A stretch of DNA of 64,000 nt, taken from assembly GCF_014879935.1 (NCBI RefSeq), contig NZ_JACSRD010000146.1:1-64000 (forward strand), given 5' to 3'. Below the pieces are notes generated by a model. That model worked only from the letters and a program-made list of their open reading frames with translations, did no database searches and was not told the origin of the DNA. The translations under genes and the position numbers were made by a program. Shown one piece after another: positions 29,124 to 38,904 of the stretch (positions are counted from its first letter, which is position 1; the number at the start of each line of letters is the position of its first letter). Source of the DNA: Prosthecobacter sp. (GTDB lineage: Bacteria; Verrucomicrobiota; Verrucomicrobiia; Verrucomicrobiales; Verrucomicrobiaceae).

Positions 29124-30161
29124 ATGGAATCGCTCACCAGCCAGCTTCTCTCCCACGTGCATCTTAACGACGGCCAGATCGCGCAGGCGGCGGCCGGCCT
29201 GGTCGATCTTGCGGTCGAGTCGGTGGCGAAGGCGGATTTTCTGCGGGCGCTGGCCCGGAAAGGCGAGACGCCGGCGGAAATCGCGTCGTTTGTGCGGGAG
29301 TTTTTGAAGCTGGCCGTCGATCCGTGCCTGGATCGCGCCAAGCTGCCCGGCCCGATGCTCGATGTGGTGGGCACAGGCGGGGACAAGCTGCATCTCTTCA
29401 ATGTGTCGAGCACGGCGATGTTCATCCTGGCTGCCGGCGGCGTGTGTGTGACGAAACATGGCAACCGCGGCATCACTTCGAAAGCAGGCGGCGCGGATGT
29501 GTTGGAGGCGCTGGGCATCAAGATTGACCTTCCGGTGGCCACCGTGGTGCGTGGCATCGAACAAATCGGCCTCGGGTTCTTTTTTGCGCCGCTCTACCAT
29601 CCGGCCTTCAAGGCGGTGGCCGAGGCGCGGAAGATGCTCGCCGCGGAGGGCCAGCGCTCGATTTTCAACGTGCTGGGACCGCTGCTGAATCCAGGGCGGC
29701 CGGATTACCAGCTCATCGGTGTGTTCGATCCGAAGCTGACGCGGGCGTTTGGCGAGATCCTGGTGCAGCTCGGTCGCAAGGGCGCGTGGGTCGTCCACGG
29801 CAGCGCCGGAGGCGGCCAGGGCATGGATGAACTCTCCACGCTCGACATGAATGACGTTTGCGAACTCAAGGATGGCGTCTTGAACGAGATGAAGATCGAC
29901 CCGAGGGCGCTCGGCTTCGGCAAAGCATCGCTGCAGGACCTCGTCGGCGGTGATGCGGGTGAGAACGCGATCATTCTCGAAGGTGTGCTCGCTGGCACGA
30001 TCAAGGGGGCGAAGCGTGACATCGCCGTGCTGAACGCGGCGGCGGGCTTTGTGATCACCGGCAAGGCGGCGGATCTTCCCGCTGGCAGAGCCCTTGCCGA
30101 GGAGTTGCTGAATCGCGGAGCGGCCCATGCGAAGCTGCGGGCGATGCAGGATTTGTGCTGA
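29124..30161 (+). CDS. trpD: Anthranilate phosphoribosyltransferase
   Basis: 'LDVVGTGGDKLHLFNVSSTAMFILAAGGVCVTKHGNRGITSKAGGADVLEALG', 'FFFAPLYHPAFKAV', 'FNVLGPLLNPGRPDYQLIGVF'. Confidence 0.93.
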   Translation: MESLTSQLLSHVHLNDGQIAQAAAGLVDLAVESVAKADFLRALARKGETPAEIASFVREFLKLAVDPCLDRAKLPGPMLDVVGTGGDKLHLFNVSSTAMFILAAGGVCVTKHGNRGITSKAGGADVLEALGIKIDLPVATVVRGIEQIGLGFFFAPLYHPAFKAVAEARKMLAAEGQRSIFNVLGPLLNPGRPDYQLIGVFDPKLTRAFGEILVQLGRKGAWVVHGSAGGGQGMDELSTLDMNDVCELKDGVLNEMKIDPRALGFGKASLQDLVGGDAGENAIILEGVLAGTIKGAKRDIAVLNAAAGFVITGKAADLPAGRALAEELLNRGAAHAKLRAMQDLC

Positions 30162-30208
30162 GCTGCTGGCGTGATTTCCCGCGAGACAGCGCGGCGGGAG
30201 GTGTTACG

Positions 30209-31114
30209 ATGCGCGCAAGTTTTTCCGCCGTGCCACTGCCCGCGACCGCCAACGAAGTCCTCGAAACCGTCCAGAAGGTGCCCTCCAGCACGTGGGTGAC
30301 GTGGGCCACCATCGGCTTCATGTGCTTCGCGGCCGGCATTGCTTTCGTGAAAGGCGTGATGCAGCAGATCATGCGGGTGCTGACGCTGGCCGTGTCCGTG
30401 GGCGCGGCTTATTACGTGTTCCGTCATCGCGCCCAGTTCTTTGGAAACACCAATGTCAGCACGGATCACCTGCTGCTGCTGTGCGTCGCGGCCGGGCTGC
30501 TGACGTTCTTTCTCTGCAAAGGCGTGCTGTATCTCGTCGCCGGCTTTGGTTTGCTGCGGCTGACAGGCGGCATCGCTGGCTGGAAGGGCATGATGATGAG
30601 CTTCCTGCCCTCGGGAGCGTTGCTGTGGATCGCGTCCTTGGTGCTGCGGCTGATGGGCAACCTGGAGGGCATGGAAAGCGCCGCCGACATGGTGAAGAAG
30701 GGCGGTGCTTTGGAAAGTCAGGCCAAGTCGATCTGGCACAGCCTCAGCCAACGCATGGACGGGACACCTTTCGGGAAGCTGTCGGCGAAATTCGACCCCT
30801 ACGACATCAAGGCCACGGCAAACCTGGCCCGGTTGCTCATTCTCTGGCCGGAAGGCAGCATGTGGCAGCGGCTCGCCGCACAAAGTCCCGCCACCGCACA
30901 GGCCCTGAACCATCCGCGGCTGGTCGAACTCGGGTATGACAAGGACGTGCAGAATGCCATCGACCGCCAGGACTTCGCGGGCCTGATGCAGATGCGCAAA
31001 GTCGAGGACGTGGCGCAGCATCCCGACCTGGCTCCGCTGCTCAGCAGGCTGGAACTCGAGCAGGCGATGGATTCCGTCGTCTATCAGCGCCCGCAGCCGG
31101 TGACGCTGCGGTGA
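30209..31114 (+). CDS. CvpA-like multi-pass membrane protein
   Basis: Several TM helices in the N-terminal half, soluble C-terminal half; start ATG 30209. Confidence 0.5.
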   Translation: MRASFSAVPLPATANEVLETVQKVPSSTWVTWATIGFMCFAAGIAFVKGVMQQIMRVLTLAVSVGAAYYVFRHRAQFFGNTNVSTDHLLLLCVAAGLLTFFLCKGVLYLVAGFGLLRLTGGIAGWKGMMMSFLPSGALLWIASLVLRLMGNLEGMESAADMVKKGGALESQAKSIWHSLSQRMDGTPFGKLSAKFDPYDIKATANLARLLILWPEGSMWQRLAAQSPATAQALNHPRLVELGYDKDVQNAIDRQDFAGLMQMRKVEDVAQHPDLAPLLSRLELEQAMDSVVYQRPQPVTLR

Positions 31115-31133
31115 AACGGCGGCCTGTGCATCA

Positions 31134-32396
31134 TCACACGATGTCCAGCCCGCTCATCTCGCCCGTGCTCGTCGCGAAGGTCTCATCCTGCATGCCGAGA
31201 CGATGCAGGGCGCTCAGGTAGAGGTTCGGCAGCGGGTAGTTGTTCTTCTGGTCGAACGCCAGGTGACGCCCATGCCTGAAGCCACCGCCGGCGAAGAGCA
31301 GCGGCATGTTCTTGTTGTCGTGGCTGCTCGCATTGCCCAGGTTCGAGGTCAGGACGACCATCGTCTCGTCGAGAAGCTTGTCCGCCTTCAGCTTGCGGAT
31401 GAAGGAGCCCCACGTGTTCACCACGCCCTGCTCCACCAGGGAGAGCTGCGTCAGCTTCTCCTCGTCCATCCCGTGATGGCTGAGCGTGTGATAGCTCTCA
31501 TCCACGCCTTCGATGCCGTTCACGTTGTTTCCGGTCACATGCAGTGTGACGAAGCGCGTGCTGTCCGTCGCCAACGCCATGTGGACGATGTCGAGGAAGA
31601 TGCGGTCCACCTCCACCTCGTTGTCACGCGGGATCTTGGTGGGGGCGGCGAGACTCACTTTGGGCTTCGGCTTGTGCGTCCAGGCCTCGTTCGCGGCGAG
31701 GCGTTGCTCCAGTTCGCGCACGCTGGTGAACCAGGCGTCCAGCTTGTCACGATCGCCGGAGCCGACCTCGCGCATGAGCGATTTCGCCTCCGCGCCCACC
31801 ACATCCATCACGCTGCGGCCACGGCGGATCAGTTCCGCCTGGCGCTCCTGCTCGGCGGGCGTGTCATTCACAAACAGGCGCGTGAACAGGCGCATCGCGT
31901 TGTTTTCCGCCGGGATCATCGAGCCGTTCTCCGTGTAGCTCGGGCTGCTCTGGCTGTTTGTATTCAGCACCAGCGAGGGAAAGCGCGTCTCATGCCCCAG
32001 ATGCTTCGCCATGTATTGGTCGAGTGAGATGGTGTTCCTCGATGTGGCTCCGCGTGAATTCGGGCAGGCTGAAAAGATGCTCCCTTCGGCCGAATGGCCG
32101 CCCGAAACCCCGGGATGCGACGAACCGGACACGATGGTGAAGTCGTTCCGGATGTCCTGCAGCGACGTCAGGTAACGCGATGGCTTGTAATCCGTGCCGG
32201 CTCCTTCCGGAACCAGGTTCGGATTGTGCAAACCGAGCGCCAGGCTCATGCCGACAAAGCGTTTCGCCTGCCTCGTCTCCCGGGCAGCCGCAAAGGCAGG
32301 CGTCATCGCATCGAGCAACGGCAGGCCGAGCGTGATGCCGGCCCCCCGCAGCATGGCGCGGCGGGAAAGGTGTTTTTGAAAGGTAAAGGTGCTCAT
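31134..32396 (-). CDS. DUF1552 domain-containing secreted protein
   Basis: Tat-like 'LSRRAMLRGAGITLGLPLLDAMTPAFA'; 'GGHSAEGSIFSACPNSRGATSRNTISLDQYMAKHLG'; 'VVLTSNLGNASSHDNKNMPLLFAGGGF'. Confidence 0.88.
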   Translation of the reverse strand: MSTFTFQKHLSRRAMLRGAGITLGLPLLDAMTPAFAAARETRQAKRFVGMSLALGLHNPNLVPEGAGTDYKPSRYLTSLQDIRNDFTIVSGSSHPGVSGGHSAEGSIFSACPNSRGATSRNTISLDQYMAKHLGHETRFPSLVLNTNSQSSPSYTENGSMIPAENNAMRLFTRLFVNDTPAEQERQAELIRRGRSVMDVVGAEAKSLMREVGSGDRDKLDAWFTSVRELEQRLAANEAWTHKPKPKVSLAAPTKIPRDNEVEVDRIFLDIVHMALATDSTRFVTLHVTGNNVNGIEGVDESYHTLSHHGMDEEKLTQLSLVEQGVVNTWGSFIRKLKADKLLDETMVVLTSNLGNASSHDNKNMPLLFAGGGFRHGRHLAFDQKNNYPLPNLYLSALHRLGMQDETFATSTGEMSGLDIV

Positions 32397-32460
32397 GGGG
32401 GGATAATGCGCCAACGATGGTGATTCATCTGTCTTTCGGCTTTCGCTGCGTATCGCTTTC

Positions 32461-35160
32461 TCACGCTGAGTGGTTCGTGTTCGCAAGCTGGTAGCGTTGA
32501 CGAGTTCGTGCTGAAAGGTTTTGCGAGTATGACTGAATGGTTTGCGCCCAATCTGGCTCGAACTGGCCGAGCATTCGAGGTCGATCTTTCGGTTTGGCTT
32601 CGAGATAGTCCAGCCAGGTGCCCAGCATTCTAAAAACATCAGATTCAAACGTCGCGGGCGTAAATATGCCTGCCCCCTCCGAAAAGAGGTCACGCAGCAA
32701 GTTCAGTGGAAGCCCGGCATCGACTATTCTGAAAAAGATAAAGAATTGCTCTTTCAGCCCGTCGGTTCCTAGAGCGATGAGAATGCGTTTTCCGAGTTGG
32801 AAGGCTCCTGCTTCGCCTTTGTCATTCCAAGCATCCCAGATTGCCTCGGCAAACTCCTCAACGGTGACATCCCAATCAAACAAATTCGTGCCTTTGTGAG
32901 TAGTTGCATAGTCCCACGCGGATTCGAATGATGAAAGGCGGCAGAGATGGCGTGCAATCTGTCCGTGATTATACGCCAGGCGCTCTGTTAGTGGCTGGCC
33001 TTCCCAGGCTTGAAGAGCCTGCTTTTGGTATTTCATCGCCTCAGCAGTCTTGCCTGTGGCCGCAAGGCACCAAGCCATCTGCTCCAGGCTGTCCACGGTC
33101 GAAATCGGGTGATTATCGCCAAACGCGAGCGATGCCTCGAACGCCTTCACCGCATCATCAAACTGCTCGGATTCTTTGAGGAGGATGCCTTTCAAGCGAC
33201 AAGCTCGACAGGCGTCTTTGCGGTCCATCTTCTTCAGAACCTCTTCAATCGGCGCTAGGATGCGCAGAGCAGGTTGTTGCGCGTTCTGCCCCCTGCTGAG
33301 CTGAAGCAAAAAGTGCTCTGCCAGCATCCAGGATTTCGCTGTTGTTTCTCGAATGCCTGCATTTGCCCACAGGCAAACTGCTCGGGCGGCCCATTCGGCG
33401 GCTTGTTGGATGGTTGGGCCCGCCAATCCATCTAGATGCTGGAACGCAAAATCAGATGCTTCCGTCAATGAAGAGGCGAGGGGATATGCTGAATCGAGTT
33501 CGACCAATGCATGAACCCATTCCGAATTTGTGAAGACAGATTGCAAAGCTTCCGCTGACTGGGAAAACCGGGAAAGAGTTCTTTTCCTGTCATCGGCAGA
33601 GTGCTGCTTCAGTAGGCTAGCGTGGAAATGATACTTTATGACTGAAGAAACTGGCATTCCAGCTAGTAGCTGGAGCGGCCGTCGCTCGCTTTCTACAGTA
33701 ATAGCAGCATCTGCCAGATGCTTCGCCTGCTCACATGCCGTCCGAAGTTCCTCATCGGTTTTGAATCTGTCGAAAACCTGCGCGTAAAATGTGGGCATGT
33801 CCTGGCCTGTGAATAGCACTTCATCCATCCAAAGCCATTCTCGGCCCAGCCGAACCAAGCTTTCCGCGTCTCGCATGCTCTCAGGCAGCAGCTTCACATC
33901 CACGCCGCGTTCGGAGCAGGCGAGTTTAGCCATGAACTCGGCCTCGGCGGGTTTGGCGCTGCCGAGGTAGCCTTCAGCGAAGTGCCACTTGTGGCGGAAC
34001 TCGATGCTGGTGGCGAGCAGGTCGGCGAGGATGGCTAGTTGGCAGGGCTGGTCAGGATCGACGTAGCGCATGCGGTAGAACTGGACGAAAAGCCGGTCGG
34101 TGACTCGGTAGGAGTGCTCCTTGTTGCCAGGGCGGCGCTCATTGACGACGTAGCCGTAGTCCACGAGCCAGCGGAAGGCACGTGAGATGTCATTTTGCCG
34201 GGCGTGAACACGGGCGGCGAGTTCGACCTGCGAAGCGGGCTCGCCACCGCGGATGAGAGCGTCAAAGACCTTGCGCGTGTTCGCCGGGAGGCGCTCGATG
34301 AGCGAGCGGTAGTAGTCGGACATGCGGTCGAGCGTGGCGGTGAGGTCAGCACTGGCGCTGACGGGGTCCTGCTCGTCGAGAATGGCGGAGGCAAGCACGG
34401 CTGCCACGCGGGCGCTGCCACCGGTGAAGCGGCTGTAGGCATCAATGCGGGCGAGCTGGCGCTGCGTGGGCACTTTCCCAATCAACTCGGCACGACGGGT
34501 CAGGTAGTGACGGTGGTCCAGCTCGTTCCAGCGCGGCATGGGATGGTGCTCAAACTGCCGGAAGAGCCTTTTTTCATAGGCCTCGTCAAACTCTCCTTCA
34601 ACCGCCGTGGCGAGGAGCATGATGCGCGGCTCGTTTTCCATGAGCGAACGCAGGCGTGAGGCGCGGACGGGCGAGTCAAAGGCCTGCTGGAGCAGCATGT
34701 CGAAGTTTTCGACCCCGATGACGAGCAGCGTGCCGGTGAAAGCCTCGAGCAGGGACTTCAAGGCAGTCTCCCAGGCGGCGGCCTCGTCTTTTTCACTCGT
34801 CTGCCAGGCGGGCGAGCTGCCTTTGCTACGCGGTTTGCCGGGGAGCAGCCTCTCCACCTCGCGCAGCCACTCGTGCGGGGCATAGACATTGGGCAGTTCT
34901 TCCGGCAGCAGGACAAACGCGGCGCTTTCGGTCATGACCTTAGGCCACATGGCCTGCACGAGGCAGAGGAAGAAGGACTTCCCCGCGCCACGCGGCCCGG
35001 TGACGAGCCAGTGGCGGCCTGCCGCTGGCTCCCGGTGCCGCTGGCGGACAAGAAGATAAAAATCATGCAGCAACTCCTCCCGTCCGGTGCTGAGCCGCAG
35101 AACGGTTTCCGAGCTCATTTGACGCGGATTGAACCACGGGATGTCCTTGGCGGCGGTCAT
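32461..35160 (-). CDS. P-loop ATPase with winged-helix and TPR-like C-terminal region (STAND/AAA-type)
   Basis: Walker A 'LVTGPRGAGKSFFL'; Walker-B-like 'TLLVIGVENFDMLL'; wHTH-like 'ASQVELAARVHARQNDISRAFRWLVDYGYVV'; helical repeats C-terminal. Start ATG 35160. Confidence 0.8.
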   Translation of the reverse strand: MTAAKDIPWFNPRQMSSETVLRLSTGREELLHDFYLLVRQRHREPAAGRHWLVTGPRGAGKSFFLCLVQAMWPKVMTESAAFVLLPEELPNVYAPHEWLREVERLLPGKPRSKGSSPAWQTSEKDEAAAWETALKSLLEAFTGTLLVIGVENFDMLLQQAFDSPVRASRLRSLMENEPRIMLLATAVEGEFDEAYEKRLFRQFEHHPMPRWNELDHRHYLTRRAELIGKVPTQRQLARIDAYSRFTGGSARVAAVLASAILDEQDPVSASADLTATLDRMSDYYRSLIERLPANTRKVFDALIRGGEPASQVELAARVHARQNDISRAFRWLVDYGYVVNERRPGNKEHSYRVTDRLFVQFYRMRYVDPDQPCQLAILADLLATSIEFRHKWHFAEGYLGSAKPAEAEFMAKLACSERGVDVKLLPESMRDAESLVRLGREWLWMDEVLFTGQDMPTFYAQVFDRFKTDEELRTACEQAKHLADAAITVESERRPLQLLAGMPVSSVIKYHFHASLLKQHSADDRKRTLSRFSQSAEALQSVFTNSEWVHALVELDSAYPLASSLTEASDFAFQHLDGLAGPTIQQAAEWAARAVCLWANAGIRETTAKSWMLAEHFLLQLSRGQNAQQPALRILAPIEEVLKKMDRKDACRACRLKGILLKESEQFDDAVKAFEASLAFGDNHPISTVDSLEQMAWCLAATGKTAEAMKYQKQALQAWEGQPLTERLAYNHGQIARHLCRLSSFESAWDYATTHKGTNLFDWDVTVEEFAEAIWDAWNDKGEAGAFQLGKRILIALGTDGLKEQFFIFFRIVDAGLPLNLLRDLFSEGAGIFTPATFESDVFRMLGTWLDYLEAKPKDRPRMLGQFEPDWAQTIQSYSQNLSARTRQRYQLANTNHSA

Positions 35161-35186
35161 GGATGGTGGGAGGTTTTTTTCCAAAT

Positions 35187-36350
35187 TCAGCTCACGCCGC
35201 GCTCGGCCCGCCACCACTGCCGAAGGAGGTTCAGGCTGAAGAGCCAGCGAAAGTCGGCTCCTTCGAGAATGAAGTTGTCGTATTGCAGCATCTGCACGAC
35301 CCGGCGGTAGCCTTCGGGCAGCTTTTTGCCGTTCAACCTCGCTCCAGCGGCTGTTTTGGCCCGCGCGATGGTGTCGAGCACTTGCTCGGCGATGGGGAGT
35401 TCTTCGCGAGAGTAGTGCTTCGAGAGCCTCTCACGGAATTGCTGGAGGAAGGAGCGGTTGATGGCAGGAAGCACGTCATCGTGCATCAGCGCCTCAAGCG
35501 AATCCTGTGGGCGCATTTGCGAGAGGTATTGCGTGGTAATGTTCAAGAACTCGGGAACGAAGTCAGGCAGGATCTGGAGCGTCGATTCGATGTGAGCGGG
35601 CTTTGAGGCTGTTTTTCCTTGGAGACGGCTGGCGAGGTATTCCTGCGCTTCCTCTTTGGAAAATGGCCGGATCGGCAGGCGAAAGAGCCCTCCGAGCACG
35701 GTATCTGGAATGCCGTGCAGAGTAAGCAGGTTTTCCATGCTGATGGAGCCTGCGATGATCATGCGAAGACCGGCATCGCGGAGCTTGCGCAGGCTGGCGA
35801 GCGCTACCGTCAGCTCCACATCTGGCACTCCGGCCCGGATGAGATTTTCGAGGAGGAAAGGTAGCTCGTCGATGCAGAGAACAGGCAGCTTTTCCGCCGG
35901 ATGCTTTGACAAAACCTGGCCCAGCGCCTCCACGAGCGGCTGCCAGTAGCGCGGCAGGGATTCGGGTGCCTGAAACTCGATCACGGGACCATCCGGGATG
36001 CCCACCTTGCCCACATGCTCGCGAAGCCACCCCATGAGCTTGTCCGGGACGCTGCCGAGCGTTTTGAGCAAATCTGTGGTCTCTGCTAGCAGGGATTTGG
36101 GCATCTCCCGTAGCAGATCGCGGTAGAAGTCATGCAAGCTCGTGTAGTCCTGAACATTGAGGAATCCGATCTGACCTCCCGCATCGGCATGCCGCACCAG
36201 CGCCTCTTTGGCCACCCAGCTCTTGCCAGTGCGACGGATGCCGGTCAGGAGCACGCTTTGGCGGCTCTGCCAGCAGTCGCGAATGAGTGCGAGTTCCTTG
36301 TCACGAAAGCGAAAGGATGGGTTGCGGAGCTGGTTGGAAGAGATGGGCAT
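35187..36350 (-). CDS. AAA-family ATP-binding protein with C-terminal winged helix
   Basis: Walker A 'VLLTGIRRTGKSWVA'; Walker B 'LPVLCIDELPFLL'; 'LRMIIAGSISMENLL'; C-terminal 'RRVVQMLQYDNFILEGADFRWLFSLNLLRQWWRAERG'. 26 bp upstream of the second ATPase. Confidence 0.82.
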   Translation of the reverse strand: MPISSNQLRNPSFRFRDKELALIRDCWQSRQSVLLTGIRRTGKSWVAKEALVRHADAGGQIGFLNVQDYTSLHDFYRDLLREMPKSLLAETTDLLKTLGSVPDKLMGWLREHVGKVGIPDGPVIEFQAPESLPRYWQPLVEALGQVLSKHPAEKLPVLCIDELPFLLENLIRAGVPDVELTVALASLRKLRDAGLRMIIAGSISMENLLTLHGIPDTVLGGLFRLPIRPFSKEEAQEYLASRLQGKTASKPAHIESTLQILPDFVPEFLNITTQYLSQMRPQDSLEALMHDDVLPAINRSFLQQFRERLSKHYSREELPIAEQVLDTIARAKTAAGARLNGKKLPEGYRRVVQMLQYDNFILEGADFRWLFSLNLLRQWWRAERGVS

Positions 36351-36365
36351 GGCGGAAGTTTTGTA

Positions 36366-36379
36366 AATTCATATGAATT
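36366..36379. promoter_or_regulatory. 14-bp perfect palindrome AATTCATATGAATT, possible operator of the ATPase pair
   Basis: Read directly; lies 15 bp upstream of the ATG at 36350 in a short AT-rich patch. Confidence 0.5.
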
Positions 36380-36450
36380 GCAAATCATATTTATGGCGGG
36401 CTGGCTTTGGAAGGGCCTGCCAATGCGAGTCACCCAGTGCCAAGAAGTGG

Positions 36451-38904
36451 CTACTTCCTTCGAAACACCTCGCTCAACACCACCTCGCGCATGATCGAAC
36501 GCAGACCGTGGTCGGATGTTGCGGTGTCCGTGACGATCTGGTCGAGCGCGGCGGCATCGCTGAAACGCGGGGCGGCACCGGTTGCATAAGTGACGAAATG
36601 CGCGGCAAAGCCACGGGCCAGCTGCGCCTTGCGTGCGCTGTAGAGGCCCTTCCAGACAACGAGGTCGTCGAACGGCGTGCCATCGGGCGTTTTGCCCGAT
36701 GGATCGACTTTCGCGCCTTTGCCCATGCCGTAGCTGGCGCGCCAGCCGCCGACGGGATCGTAGTTTTCCAGCGCAAAACCCGGCGGGTCGATGGTTTGAT
36801 GGCAGCTCGCACAGCTTTCGTTGTTGCGATGCTTGTCGAGCTGGTCGCGGATCGACGTCGCCCCGCGAATGTCCGGCTCGATGGCAGGCACACCGGGCGG
36901 TGGCGGCGGAATCGCCTCGCCGAGGATGCGTTCGTTGATGAACACCCCGCGCACCACAGGCGAGGTCGTCGTGCCATCCGCCGTGACCTTCAGCACGGCG
37001 CCCTGCGTCAGCAGTCCTCCCCGTCGGCTGTCTTTCGGCAGCGACACCTTTTGCAAGCCGGAGCCAGACTCCAGACCCAGCGATTGCAGGGCACTCTCCA
37101 CATCGACACGAGCTGTCGTTTTGTCCTGTGGCTGCGGTTTGGCCCCCTTCCGCTTCTTGTCCTTTTCCGTTGGTTTCACAGCGTCCGCACGGGCGAAGTA
37201 ATGCCGCGCCAGACGACCATTCAGGAACGTGAAGCTGGAATCGACGAAGTGGCTGATGCCCAGGTCGCTCCGGATCATTTCGGCGAAGTAAGTCCGTGTC
37301 TCTTGCAGCATCGACTGCTGCAGCACGGTGTCGAACGTGCGGAACTGACGTGGGTCAGGGGTCGTGAAGTCGATCTCCTTCAATTTCAGCCACTGATCGG
37401 TGAAGCTCGCGATGAAACGCTCCGCTTTTTTGTCTGCCAGCATGCGTTCCACCTGCTTCGTCAGCACCGCCGGCTTGTTCAGCTCGCCCCGGTCCGCCAG
37501 CTTCATGAGCTGCCCGTCCGGCATGCTCACCCACAATGCGTAACTCAGCCGCGTGGCGATGGCGTGATCATCGAGCGCGCCAGGAGCTTCGATGAACGTC
37601 AGAAAACGCGGTGAGCACAGCATCGCACGATAGCTGGCCCGCAAAGCCTCAGTGAACGAATCCCCCTCGGAGAGCGACTTGCGTCCGATGTCGCGATAGG
37701 GAGCCAGATGCTCCTTTGTTTCGGGCCGACGGAACGCACGCCGTGCGAATTCGCCCACCAAACGGTCAAGATCCTCCGCTGTGCCCTTCTTTGGATCGAC
37801 ATCGCCGAAAAGATGACGGCGCACCGTCGCACCATCGGCATAAGGGTGGATGCGCTCCATCAAAATGCCCCGATGCGCGATGCCGCGATAGCCTTCCTTC
37901 TCAAGATCGCGGCCGATGAAGCTGACGTTGCCGCCCTTGGCCCCCGTGGGCGCCACCTTGTTCTCCCCATCGTTCGGACGCAGTTCCAGGCGGTGCGTTT
38001 CCTGAATCCACGCCTCGAAAACCATGTCCCGCGGCTGCGCGGTCGCCTCGACCAGGCCGATCATGTAGAGCATCGGCGCGTTCGACTCGCACTCACCGGA
38101 GCGCAGCGTGCCCCACGCCGCGCCATCGGGTCCGGGATTGATCGCCTGCACGTCCTTCAGCGTGATCCGATACCACCCGCCATCAGGAACACGCGTGGCA
38201 TTCATGCGCCCGAAGAACTGGAGCCCGATCGGCCATGAGATGCTGCGTCCGCCGCGAAAATCCGGCCCGCGGTAATTGCCGCGGCCGTTTTGTGTCGTGT
38301 CCTTGGCAGTGGTGAAGCGTGAGAAAGGCTTGTCGCCCTCCAGGGCGCGCGAGAAGGCGTCGTCCAGCGCCAGATCCGCCACATCCAGGTAGCGGGCCAG
38401 TTGATGATGCGAAAGCTGCTGGCCGTCGGAAACCGTCTCAAAGCCATGCGAGGCGCGATCCTCCGGCAGCAGGTCCTTCAGCGGGATGTCGATGCCGAGC
38501 AGATCGTGAATCGTGTGCTCATACTCCGTGCGTGTCAGCCTGCGGCTCCGCACGCGGCCATTGGCCGCGATGTCGTCGGCATCCGCCTTGACCAGCGGCG
38601 TCTTCAGGGCAGCGAGAAAGCCGTCTTTCTCCGCCTTTTCCGGCTGCGGCTTCTTCTTCGGCGGCATCTCGCCATCGCGCACGCGTTCGAAGACGTGCTG
38701 CCAGGTTTTAAGCGAGGCGGCGTCGAGCTTGTCAAAGTGCAAGGCGGTCAAATCGAGGCCGCCCTTCTTCACGTCCGCGTCGTGGCATTCGACGCAGTGC
38801 TGATCGAGAAAAGAGGCGAACTTCGGTGGTGTCCCGGCGTGGAGGCATCCGGTGAAAATGGTCAGGATGGCGGACAAGGTCGTGCGCATTCGATGAGGGG
38901 TCAT
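36451..38904 (-). CDS. DUF1587/DUF1592/DUF1588/DUF1585/DUF1595-type planctomycete cytochrome c protein
   Basis: 'FLDQHCVECHDADVKKGGLDLTAL', 'LTRTEYEHTIHDLLGIDI', 'SPVVRGVFINERILGEAIPPPPPGVPAIEPD', 'CASCHQTIDPPGFALENYDPVGGWR'. ATGA overlap with the upstream oxidoreductase. Confidence 0.9.
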   Translation of the reverse strand: MTPHRMRTTLSAILTIFTGCLHAGTPPKFASFLDQHCVECHDADVKKGGLDLTALHFDKLDAASLKTWQHVFERVRDGEMPPKKKPQPEKAEKDGFLAALKTPLVKADADDIAANGRVRSRRLTRTEYEHTIHDLLGIDIPLKDLLPEDRASHGFETVSDGQQLSHHQLARYLDVADLALDDAFSRALEGDKPFSRFTTAKDTTQNGRGNYRGPDFRGGRSISWPIGLQFFGRMNATRVPDGGWYRITLKDVQAINPGPDGAAWGTLRSGECESNAPMLYMIGLVEATAQPRDMVFEAWIQETHRLELRPNDGENKVAPTGAKGGNVSFIGRDLEKEGYRGIAHRGILMERIHPYADGATVRRHLFGDVDPKKGTAEDLDRLVGEFARRAFRRPETKEHLAPYRDIGRKSLSEGDSFTEALRASYRAMLCSPRFLTFIEAPGALDDHAIATRLSYALWVSMPDGQLMKLADRGELNKPAVLTKQVERMLADKKAERFIASFTDQWLKLKEIDFTTPDPRQFRTFDTVLQQSMLQETRTYFAEMIRSDLGISHFVDSSFTFLNGRLARHYFARADAVKPTEKDKKRKGAKPQPQDKTTARVDVESALQSLGLESGSGLQKVSLPKDSRRGGLLTQGAVLKVTADGTTTSPVVRGVFINERILGEAIPPPPPGVPAIEPDIRGATSIRDQLDKHRNNESCASCHQTIDPPGFALENYDPVGGWRASYGMGKGAKVDPSGKTPDGTPFDDLVVWKGLYSARKAQLARGFAAHFVTYATGAAPRFSDAAALDQIVTDTATSDHGLRSIMREVVLSEVFRRK

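Noticed and set aside
29064-30128. N-terminal ~355 aa of the 937-aa Hsp70 ORF
   Set aside because: It is the antisense of trpD; the Hsp70 signature begins at ILGIDLGTTN right after TTG 29063.
32461-36350. Transposition (TnsC-like) or IS21-type helper interpretation of the ATPase pair
   Set aside because: No transposase, terminal inverted repeats or target-site duplications were seen around the module; wHTH/TPR architecture fits STAND/AAA signalling ATPases better.
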